This document shows, in pieces, positions 1 through 6,245 of a stretch of 64,000 nucleotides of DNA. Made by a program: the position numbers and the translations under genes. The DNA lies in assembly GCA_000344275.1 (NCBI GenBank), contig AORU01000002.1:124001-188000 (forward strand). The letters run 5' to 3'. Numbering within the stretch: the first letter of the stretch is position 1; every line of letters begins with the position of its first letter. The notes beneath the pieces were generated by a model. It made no database searches, was not told the DNA's origin, and saw nothing but the letters and a program-made list of their open reading frames with translations. Source of the stretch: Streptococcus oralis subsp. tigurinus AZ_3a. GTDB taxonomy: Bacteria > Bacillota > Bacilli > Lactobacillales > Streptococcaceae.

Positions 1-889
1 TATTGGCAATAGTAAAGGTACTCTCTGAGATGATTCCCTCATGCGCATTAGCAACTCGAATCCAATCCTCTGGACAAACTTTGAGAGAGCGTTGCGATTT
101 ATAATTCAACTTGGTTTGTTTGCCTTGTTCCAAGGTTCCTGTATAGACTCTATTTGTGAGAATACGATTGACCAGTTTCGCTTGCCATTGATTGCTTCTC
201 CCAGAAAATCCTCTCAATTTTTCATGACAGGTTTTCTTATGTTGGAGAGGTGTCTCAATACCAAGCTGATTGAGGTAATCTGCAATGCGATTGGACGAGT
301 AGCCCTCTAACTTGAGTGCAAAAATTTTCTCAATAATCGGTCGAACAGCCTCATCAACTACTAAATGATTGCGCTGATACTCGTCCTTACGGTAGCCGTA
401 GGGCGCAAAAGCACCAATAAATTCTCCTTTTTGACGTTTTGCCTTTTGCGTACTTCGGATTTTTGTGGAAATGTCTCGACAATAACTATCATTGATGAGA
501 CTTTTGATTGGCATCACTAAATGGGTTTCGTTCACATCTGCAGTCAAGCTATCATAATGATCATTAACGGAGATAAAGCGAACTCCCATTGCTGGAAATA
601 CTCTTTGAAGGTATTTACCTGTTTCGATATAGTCTCTTCCAAAGCGAGATAAGTCTTTGACAATGATGGTATCAATATTTCTCTCACCAACCTTTGCCAT
701 CATACGATTGAAATCAGGGCGATTAAAGGTTAAGCCACTGATACCATCGTCCACAAATTCTTCTAAAACAGTAATGTCATGATTTCTAGCATAGTCACGT
801 AACAGTGAGCGTTGATTGATAATCGAATTACTTTCAATATTATCTCCATCATCACGTGATAAGCGTAAATAAATACATGCTTGTGTCAT
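1..889 (-). CDS. Large serine recombinase, N-terminal part (cut by window edge)
   Basis: The reverse strand is open from an ATG at 889 to the window edge (about 296 residues visible), preceded by an AAGGAG ribosome binding site. The N-terminal resolvase domain begins with YLRLSRDDG, whose Ser is the expected nucleophile. It continues with the DGISG and VKDLSRFGRDY motifs typical of TnpX/TndX-type recombinases, and the following recombinase domain shows a YGYRKDE segment and the basic region beyond it. This family excises and integrates conjugative or mobilisable transposons by site-specific recombination. A TnpW-like gene lies just upstream, as in such elements. The C-terminal coiled-coil and DNA-binding portion is outside the window, so completeness cannot be judged. 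Confidence 0.9.
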   Translation of the reverse strand, partial: MTQACIYLRLSRDDGDNIESNSIINQRSLLRDYARNHDITVLEEFVDDGISGLTFNRPDFNRMMAKVGERNIDTIIVKDLSRFGRDYIETGKYLQRVFPAMGVRFISVNDHYDSLTADVNETHLVMPIKSLINDSYCRDISTKIRSTQKAKRQKGEFIGAFAPYGYRKDEYQRNHLVVDEAVRPIIEKIFALKLEGYSSNRIADYLNQLGIETPLQHKKTCHEKLRGFSGRSNQWQAKLVNRILTNRVYTGTLEQGKQTKLNYKSQRSLKVCPEDWIRVANAHEGIISESTFTIAN

Positions 890-897
890 TAGTTTCT

Positions 898-930
898 CCT
901 TAATCAGTTTTAGGTGCTTACCGATTAAGG
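898..930 (-). promoter_or_regulatory. Hairpin covering the recombinase ribosome binding site
   Basis: CCTTAATC (complement of 923-930) can pair with GATTAAGG (complement of 898-905), an 8-bp perfect stem. The distal arm contains most of the AAGGAG Shine-Dalgarno of the recombinase starting at 889. Folding would hide the ribosome binding site, suggesting translational damping of the recombinase. No experiment is implied. Confidence 0.45.
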
Positions 931-986
931 ATTGAGGTTCTACACTATTATTTTACATAATTTATGCGACCTTGTCCGCTAAAAAT

Positions 987-1127
987 TTAAATTTTTTCTA
1001 GCTGTCGTCCCAATAAATCATCTAGTATATCGGTAAGACTTAAAGGCTTATCTGTTATTTTTACCCTAACCTTATAACCTTCAATCGATATCGGCGATAA
1101 TTCAGCACCTGTACTTGTTTTTTCCAT
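987..1127 (-). CDS. TnpW-like small transposon protein
   Basis: A 46-residue ORF with ATG at 1127, stop at 987, preceded by an AAGGAAT-type Shine-Dalgarno. The protein has the TGAELSPISIEGYKVRV core and a C-terminal DILDDLL stretch that resembles TnpW-family proteins encoded next to TnpX-type serine recombinases. It lies 98 bp upstream of the recombinase on the same strand. The molecular role of TnpW proteins is poorly known. The length and position fit the family; the assignment rests on the motif pattern and context. Confidence 0.6.
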   Translation of the reverse strand: MEKTSTGAELSPISIEGYKVRVKITDKPLSLTDILDDLLGRQLEKI

Positions 1128-1159
1128 ATTTTTAATTCCTTTTATTTCAAAATTATACC

Positions 1160-1270
1160 TCAGTAGGTATGACTGGTTAAATCACTCATGGGAATCTCAC
1201 CCACTGTCCTTTTACGATGGCAGCCTGAACGTGCAGAAGTATCATTATCATTATTTGTCTCATGGCACAT
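1160..1270 (-). CDS. Hypothetical 36-aa ORF upstream of tnpW
   Basis: A short open frame (ATG at 1270, stop at 1160) encodes a hydrophilic peptide starting MCHETNND and containing two Cys and several basic residues. It sits 32 bp upstream of the TnpW-like gene in the same direction. Its Shine-Dalgarno is weak (AGAGTGG). It may be a leader peptide or chance ORF; I do not recognise a family. Confidence 0.3.
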   Translation of the reverse strand: MCHETNNDNDTSARSGCHRKRTVGEIPMSDLTSHTY

Positions 1271-1394
1271 AGAGAACCACTCTATTTTATAGCTGATTTT
1301 TTATCGCTCTTGTCATGGCGAATCAAACTAAGTTGCTCCACAAATAAATAAAGTCCCACCTTGGTTTATTCAGTTGTCAATGAACTAAAAACTA

Positions 1395-1598
1395 TTAATA
1401 GCTAGACTTATCCATTTCTAAAATATAATCTGTAGTTACTTTATATAATTTAGCCAGTTTCTTTAAAAATGATGTAGGGATGTCCTGTCTACCACTTTCT
1501 ATCCTAGAATAGGCGGATTGTGAACAGTGGAGATAGTTAGCAACTTGCCTCTGCGACCAGTCTTTATCCTCTCTCAAATTTCTTAATCTGATATACAT
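1395..1598 (-). CDS. Xre-family helix-turn-helix regulator
   Basis: This 67-residue protein is a single Cro/CI-type helix-turn-helix domain: RLRNLREDKDWSQRQVANYL, then a YSRIESGRQDIP recognition region and the closing LAKLYKVTTDYIL helix. It has no dimerisation or sensor domain, like many regulators of mobile elements. A short dyad, ATGCA-N5-TGCAT, lies 54 bp upstream of its start and could be its own operator. It is transcribed toward the TnpW/recombinase genes and plausibly controls them. The start is supported by an AAGAGG-like Shine-Dalgarno. Confidence 0.85.
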   Translation of the reverse strand: MYIRLRNLREDKDWSQRQVANYLHCSQSAYSRIESGRQDIPTSFLKKLAKLYKVTTDYILEMDKSSY

Positions 1599-1651
1599 TA
1601 ATAAGCCTCTTACTCATATTGTAAATCGAAGATAATCAAAATTATTTTTTT

Positions 1652-1666
1652 ATGCAAAATATGCAT
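1652..1666. promoter_or_regulatory. Candidate Xre operator dyad
   Basis: A 15-bp inverted repeat, ATGCA with a 5-bp centre and TGCAT, lies in the A+T-rich stretch upstream of the Xre gene (start 1598). Single-domain Xre proteins usually bind such short dyads at their own promoter. The site is proposed only from symmetry and position. Confidence 0.4.
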
Positions 1667-2172
1667 AAGAATTTTAAAAAGACTGTGTTAGCTAAAGTCA
1701 GCGACCTATCTATTCAAACTACAATAAAGAAAGTCTTAATATAACCTTCTGATATTTAATCGCCAAAGGTTATATCAAGCTTTTCCTAAAAGATATATAG
1801 TTTATCATAAAAAGAAAAAGGTTGAAGAAAGCATCTATTATAGAAAACAGTCTTCAACCTTATCAACTTACTATATGGGGAACTTGAGCGATTGGCCAAA
1901 AGTCTATTTTATCGGCCAACATCTAAAAATAGAGTCTTTCACTTTGCTTAGGACTCTTTGCTCTTAACTCATCACTTACTATCTAAAAATACGGAACTGA
2001 GAAAAATTTCACATAAATTTCTTCGATATTGATTATAAATAACTTTTTGTCTATATCTTGGAGTGTATACTGGGATACTTTTTGTATGATTTCCAGTGCG
2101 TAGTAGCATAGTGTTGAATTATTATTCTTTACTTCAGAGCAGGACTGACTAAAGTCACTATTATAAAAAGTT
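1667..2172. other. Intergenic region with inverted repeats and a possible gene remnant
   Basis: No intact gene was found here. An inverted repeat of 10-bp arms (ATATAACCTT at 1739-1748, AAGGTTATAT at 1766-1775) lies upstream of the Xre promoter area. On the minus strand a start-less open frame runs from about 2160 to a TAG at 1983-1985, encoding about 55 residues with a helical look (CYYALEIIQKV...). It ends just before the terminator at 1811-1861, so it may be the tail of a lost gene. I cannot name it. Confidence 0.35.
1811..1861 (-). terminator. Rho-independent terminator
   Basis: On the minus strand AAGGTTGAAGA (from 1861) pairs with TCTTCAACCTT (ending at 1818), an 11-bp stem with a 22-nt loop, followed by TTTCTTTTT. 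It would end transcripts coming from the manO direction or from the possible gene remnant at 1983-2160. Confidence 0.7.
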
Positions 2173-2303
2173 CCAAAGTCGGCTCTATAATTTCTGTAGT
2201 GGGTAAAATCACTTTAGGAATTATGGAGCCTATTTTGTTGTAGAAAAAAAGTCCCATAAGACCTATAATGAAAAGCGACCAAACCATCATTAGAAAGAAT
2301 CTT

Positions 2304-3666
2304 ATGGAACAATTAAATTTTATCACAAACTTACTCGGAATTAAAGACCCTAACATCACTATTTTGGCTGTTCTAGATGCTGGTACACATAAAGAAATCA
2401 TCGCTAAGCTAGATTATCCTGCGCCTAAATGCCTCCACTGCCAAGGACAAATGGCTAAATATGACTTTCAAAAAGAATCGAAAATCCCCTATTTAGAGTG
2501 TGCGGGATACAAGACTATGATTCGATTGAGAAAACGCCGTTTCCGCTGTAAAGTCTGTCGGAAAGTAGCTGTTGCTGAGACTCCCTTAGTCAAGAAGAAC
2601 CACCAAATCGCAACCATCGTCAAGCAGAAAATCGCTCAAAAATTAATCAAGAAAGTCTCTATGACGGCCATCGCTGAAAGCTTAGCAGTTTCCACGTCAA
2701 CCGTCATTCGCAAACTAAAAGAATTCGAGTTTAAGGCGAATCTCAACTGCCTGCCAGCACATATGAGTTGGGGTGAGTACAGTTTCAAGAAAGGCAAGAT
2801 GAGCTTCATTGCACAGGATTTTGATTCAAATAAAATCATAGCTATCCTAGATGGACGAACTCAAGCAACGATTCGCAATCACTTCCTTCGCTATTCCAGA
2901 CAGGTCCGAAACGGCGTTAAAGTCATTACCATGGACATGTTTAGCCCCTACTACGACATCGCTAAGAAACTCTTTCCTTCTGCTAAAATTGTCCTCGATC
3001 GTTTTCACATTGTATAGTGGATTGAAATAAGATGCGAACAGAGAGATTAGGAAAGTCAAACTAATTTCTAGAAATATTTTTAGCAGTTGTAGTGTACTGT
3101 TCTAGATTCAATCTACTATACAACATCTTAGCCGTGCTATGAGTCGTCTTCGCATCCAAATCATGAATCAATTGGATCGAAAATCGCACGAATATAAGGC
3201 ACTGAAACGTTACTGGAAACTCATTCAACAAGACAGTCGAAAACTAAGTCATAAACGCTTTTATCGTCCGACTTTTCGTATGCATTTGACCAACAAAGAG
3301 ATTCTGAAAAAACTCCTTGCATACTCTCAAGAACTCAGAGAACACTATGAACTCTACCAGCTCTTACTTTTTCATTTTCAAGAGAAACAAGATGAACATT
3401 TCTTTGAACTCATTGGAGAAACAATTTCTTGTATAAATCCTATCTTTCAGACTGTTTTTAAAACCTTTCTCAAGGACAAAGATAAAATTATCAACGCTCT
3501 TGGCCTCCCTTACTCAAATGCAAAGCTAGAGGCCACTAACAACCTCATCAAAGTCATCAAGCGAAATGCTTTCGGCTTTCGGAACTTTGACAACTTTAAA
3601 ACTAGAATCCTCGTCGCTTTAAATATCAAAAAGGAGAGAACCAATTCGGTTCTCTCCAGGGTATGA
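2304..3666 (+). pseudogene. ISL3-family transposase, disrupted by a MITE
   Basis: The N-terminal part starts at MEQLNFIT (2304) and has a zinc-binding region (CLHC...CxxC pairs), then a helix-turn-helix segment and the first half of the DDE nuclease core up to DRFHIV. The frame then meets the MITE at 3015. After 3120 the coding sequence resumes with QHLSRAMSRLRIQIM and runs through the C-terminal catalytic region (NLIKVIKRNAFGFRNF) to a stop at 3666. Removing 106 bp restores one continuous ORF, so the MITE is the only evident lesion. The protein should be non-functional in this copy. Confidence 0.9.
3015..3118. mobile_element. RUP-like MITE inserted in the transposase
   Basis: This 104-bp unit begins TAGTGGATTGAA and ends with the inverted TTCAATCTACTA, and is flanked by TA on both sides (3013-3014, 3119-3120). 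TA duplication and these termini fit the streptococcal RUP type of miniature element mobilised by IS630-like transposases. Excising it with one TA rejoins the transposase codons exactly. It has no coding capacity. Confidence 0.85.
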
Positions 3667-3700
3667 CTTTTCGTTAACCCACTACAGTTGACAAAGAGCC

Positions 3701-3728
3701 CCAAAGTCAAATAAACTTTAGAACTTTT
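3701..3728 (-). terminator. manO terminator, split by the ISL3 element
   Basis: Joining 2166-2180 to the sequence after the second target copy rebuilds a 14-bp hairpin: AAAAGTTCCAAAGT (2166-2179) pairs with ACTTTAGAACTTTT (3715-3728) with one mismatch. On the minus strand it precedes a run of T, giving a terminator 20 bp after the manO stop. The IS now separates the two arms by about 1.5 kb, so the present copy has only one arm adjacent to manO. Confidence 0.65.
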
Positions 3729-3747
3729 CAATATAGCTACTGTTAAA

Positions 3748-4110
3748 TTATTTTTTAGAAAGGGCTCGTTTTAAAACTTCAAAGAAGCTTAATGATTTTA
3801 CAATTTTTTCAGGTCCTATATGACTTCTTATTGCTCTTAAAACAACTTTAGGTTTTTTTGAAGCAAATGAATATAGGCCATTTTTCTTAGTTTGAATTGC
3901 AAAACGTGGAATCCATCTTCCTTTAAAAATTATTGATACAATCACATATTCAATTTCTTGCCAAGGAATTTGAATATAATTTTCTACATTTTGCTCATTA
4001 AAAAATTCAAAACCTTTATCCCCAATCATAATTTGTCCATAATCTGTTATTCCAGAAAATGACGTTGCTTTTTGGACTATATCCACACTTGTATTAATTG
4101 ATTGAACCAT
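3748..4110 (-). CDS. manO: DUF956 family protein, ManO
   Basis: The 120-residue protein matches the DUF956/ManO pattern: MVQSINTSVDIVQKATSF at the N-terminus, GKIMIGDK-like GQIMIGDKGFEFFN, then RWIPRFAIQTKKNG and a basic C-terminal helix. In lactobacilli and streptococci this gene lies next to the mannose PTS genes and is thought to modulate man operon expression. Here it is the last gene of the man locus but is 21.8 kb from manN. It starts 22 bp after the stop of the dead TnpB gene and is probably transcribed with it. The Shine-Dalgarno is weak (GATGAA). Confidence 0.9.
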   Translation of the reverse strand: MVQSINTSVDIVQKATSFSGITDYGQIMIGDKGFEFFNEQNVENYIQIPWQEIEYVIVSIIFKGRWIPRFAIQTKKNGLYSFASKKPKVVLRAIRSHIGPEKIVKSLSFFEVLKRALSKK

Positions 4111-4120
4111 AATTCATCTA

Positions 4121-4141
4121 TATCTATAATTATTATAGATA
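4121..4141 (-). promoter_or_regulatory. Hairpin overlapping the stop codon of the dead TnpB; candidate guide-RNA 3' end
   Basis: TATCTATAA and TTATAGATA form a perfect 9-bp stem with a TAA loop; the stop codon of the TnpB-like gene is in the first arm. In TnpB systems the guide RNA (omega RNA) overlaps the gene's 3' end and the guide follows the last hairpin. A run of U does not follow, so this is not an evident terminator. If a guide RNA is present here, its guide would enter the manO leader. This reading is inference from position. Confidence 0.35.
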
Positions 4142-5446
4142 CTTCATCCCTTCTCTTAAAATATTTTTTACTGAATTCTCTCCTCGAGTAATTTTAATAT
4201 TACAATTCGGACAAATGAATTCCTTATTATTTAAGGGAATAGATTCTTCAAAAATAGTACCGCATTCAGAACAAACTCCGTTAGAATTAAATCCTTTAGG
4301 TAGCATCACTACTCTTTTTCCATATAGCTCCGCCTTTTCTTTCAATAAAGTTTCTAATCTATAATGAGACATACCCATTATTTTTTTTGAAAATCGCCTC
4401 TGTACAATCCTCTCTCCACTTTTTACTTTTTCACCAATATTAGAACTAGCTAATTCTTTTATTGATAAACTTTCTAAAATTATTAAATCGTAATCCTCAA
4501 TAATTTTTCTGGATAATTGTTGTAAATAATACTCTTTTTGAAACTTTAGCTTTTCATATAATCTAGCAAGCGATTCTTTATTTTTTTGGTAATTTTTAGA
4601 ATCTCTTAAACTTCTAGACTCTTGTTTAGCGGATTTATATTTTTGAGAAAGTTTTTTATGCAACTTATTAATTTTGCTTATTAAAGTTGGATCTTTAACA
4701 AAAGGAGCATAATTAATTAATTTATGATTAGAGTCATAACCAATCATATACTCTCTAACCCCTCTATTCAAAGCAATAATATCCCCTGTTTTTATCAATT
4801 GAGTTGGTGGATCTACTCGAGATAAAATAGTTACAAACCACTTTCCGCTTTGAGCTTTTTTTATAGTTGCAGCTATAACTTCTCCCTCAAATGGTCTATG
4901 TTGTACAATTCTTAGTTTTATTTTTTTAGGCAAAACTAAAATTTTATCGCTTTCAAAACGTATAGAATACCACTCACCTTGTTTACTCACAGGGAAACGT
5001 AATGTTCGAACTGAGTACTTCTTTTTAAATCTTGGAAAATCTTTTCCTTTAAAAAAGTTTTTATATGCAGTGTCCACGCTTGTCGCCACTTCTCTCATGG
5101 CTCTTCCATCATAACTTTTATTAACCCATGGAAAATCTGGATTATTCACTGCTTTTGTAATTAACTTGGAAAATTCATTTTTAGAATAAATTTTCACACC
5201 TTTTTTAGCCTTCTTATATAATTTTTCGTAATCTATTTGAGTCCATTGTTGAATCTTTTCCGAATAAAAATCAATATCTTTAATTAATCGTAGAAATCTT
5301 TCATCAACTTCCGTGTTGTATTTCTTTATACTCATAGATAACAAATGGTTATAAAGAAACCTATTCACTTCAAAATGTTCTTCAAACCACTTTTTTTGTT
5401 CGTCTGTTGGGTAAACCCTATATTCAAAATTTTTATAAATACTCAT
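4133..5446 (-). CDS. TnpB-like protein with a dead RuvC domain (TldR-like)
   Basis: This 437-residue protein has the full IS200/IS605 OrfB (TnpB) layout: N-terminal YRVYPT segment, helical domain with the FKGKDFPRFKKK motif, a RuvC core and a C-terminal zinc finger (Cys392, 395, 412, 415). TnpB is an RNA-guided nuclease needing three acids. Here RuvC-I reads IALNRG, with Asn227 in place of Asp. RuvC-II keeps Glu325 (ILESLSI). RuvC-III reads TRGEN, with Gly422 in place of Asp and Thr420 for the preceding Asp. Cleavage should be lost while RNA and DNA binding folds are retained, as in TldR repressors. There is no TnpA gene nearby. It has its own promoter (5561-5589) and lies between the NRPS operon and manO. 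A decaying TnpB is the alternative, but the uninterrupted length and intact zinc finger argue against decay. Confidence 0.85.
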   Translation of the reverse strand: MSIYKNFEYRVYPTDEQKKWFEEHFEVNRFLYNHLLSMSIKKYNTEVDERFLRLIKDIDFYSEKIQQWTQIDYEKLYKKAKKGVKIYSKNEFSKLITKAVNNPDFPWVNKSYDGRAMREVATSVDTAYKNFFKGKDFPRFKKKYSVRTLRFPVSKQGEWYSIRFESDKILVLPKKIKLRIVQHRPFEGEVIAATIKKAQSGKWFVTILSRVDPPTQLIKTGDIIALNRGVREYMIGYDSNHKLINYAPFVKDPTLISKINKLHKKLSQKYKSAKQESRSLRDSKNYQKNKESLARLYEKLKFQKEYYLQQLSRKIIEDYDLIILESLSIKELASSNIGEKVKSGERIVQRRFSKKIMGMSHYRLETLLKEKAELYGKRVVMLPKGFNSNGVCSECGTIFEESIPLNNKEFICPNCNIKITRGENSVKNILREGMKYL

Positions 5447-5483
5447 AAAACATCATCTTTGTCCATGTTTTCTAACTACAAAA

Positions 5484-5589
5484 TAGCTTCGTGGGAAGGA
5501 TTATACTAAAAATATAAAATGTTAACCACGCTCTACGGATTGAAACAACCCTGTTTTGATATTATATACTGAAAAATAAGATTATTCAA
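5484..5589 (-). promoter_or_regulatory. Promoter and leader of the dead TnpB gene
   Basis: A -35 TTGAAT (5584-5589) and a -10 TATAAT (5561-5566) are separated by exactly 17 bp and point at the TnpB-like gene. The resulting leader of about 110 nt contains an imperfect inverted repeat (CGTGG/CCACG with TAG/CTA around it; 5484-5494 and 5526-5535) enclosing a second TATAAT at 5500-5505. This gives the TnpB-like gene, and probably manO, transcription independent of the NRPS operon. Confidence 0.6.
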
Positions 5590-5597
5590 TACCATCA

Positions 5598-6242
5598 TTA
5601 ATATATGTTATATAAACAAAAATTTCGTATCTCTTTTTCTGTTACCTCTCTACAAATGACTTCCTCCCGAAAGAGATTACTTGCTAGACAAATCACCCCA
5701 TTTGAAACCACGTTATAATAAAAACTTATTTCATTATTTTTATCTTTAAGCATATTATCTTCAATATACAATTCTGTCCTTTTTGTACTATACCAATCTT
5801 CATTTTTTAGCTTACTTAAGGATTCTTTTCCAGTCCAAAAAAGAGTAGAGTAATAAGGATTACTTTCAGAATGTGCTATTTCTAAATCAGAAAAAGTTAT
5901 ATTTTTTATTTCATTATCTATCATATCAATTTTTTCACAATCAATTCCAATATTATGGTCAGAAATAGCAATTGCTACTAATCCTGTTGTATGAGAAAAA
6001 GAAATTGAAATATCGCTTCCTTTTATATAAGGCTTCCCATTATCTTCTCTTGAAATCTCTAAACCAAATTGTTTTTCCCCTAAACATAAAAGTGTATATG
6101 CTAGAGCAGAATTAAAGACATCTTCTTTACGATAAAAACTATTCGAATAATTATATCTTGATATGGATGATAATTTTGTAAACTTCAAAACAAAATCGAA
6201 ATTTTGAAAATCATAATATTGATAATACAGTATTTTAATCAT
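5598..6242 (-). CDS. Sfp-type 4'-phosphopantetheinyl transferase
   Basis: The 214-residue protein carries the signature motifs of Sfp-class enzymes: SFSHT at 81-85, GIDCE at 99-103 (metal-binding Asp and Glu) and FWTGKESLSK at 135-144 (WxxKES). The length fits the family. Such enzymes move the phosphopantetheine arm from CoA to the Ser of carrier domains; here the six T domains encoded in the same operon are the obvious targets. It is the last gene of the NRPS operon, starting 4 bp after the A-T-TE gene stop. A dedicated PPTase fits, because AcpS of streptococci normally serves the fatty acid carrier. Confidence 0.92.
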   Translation of the reverse strand: MIKILYYQYYDFQNFDFVLKFTKLSSISRYNYSNSFYRKEDVFNSALAYTLLCLGEKQFGLEISREDNGKPYIKGSDISISFSHTTGLVAIAISDHNIGIDCEKIDMIDNEIKNITFSDLEIAHSESNPYYSTLFWTGKESLSKLKNEDWYSTKRTELYIEDNMLKDKNNEISFYYNVVSNGVICLASNLFREEVICREVTEKEIRNFCLYNIY

Positions 6243-6245
6243 ATA

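Larger units (their letters stand above)
2181..3700 (+). mobile_element. ISL3-family insertion sequence with 8-bp target duplication
   Basis: The ends are GGCTCT... at 2181 and the inverted ...AGAGCC at 3700, and the end regions share CTGTAGTGGGT. Both ends are flanked by the same 8 bp, CCAAAGTC (2173-2180 and 3701-3708), the duplication length expected of ISL3 elements. The transposase inside is ISL3-like. The element is 1520 bp now; subtracting the MITE and its TA duplication gives about 1414 bp. It inserted in the hairpin of the manO terminator. The perfect duplication says this copy arrived by a simple transposition. Confidence 0.9.

Noticed and set aside
2129..2401. 90-aa minus ORF over the left IS end
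   Set aside because: It spans the target duplication and the IS terminus, so it is a chance frame created by insertion.
5521..5570. CRISPR-like GTTTCAATCC motif upstream of the dead TnpB
   Set aside because: A single copy without spacers or repeats; cas genes are absent. It lies in the TnpB leader near the promoter.
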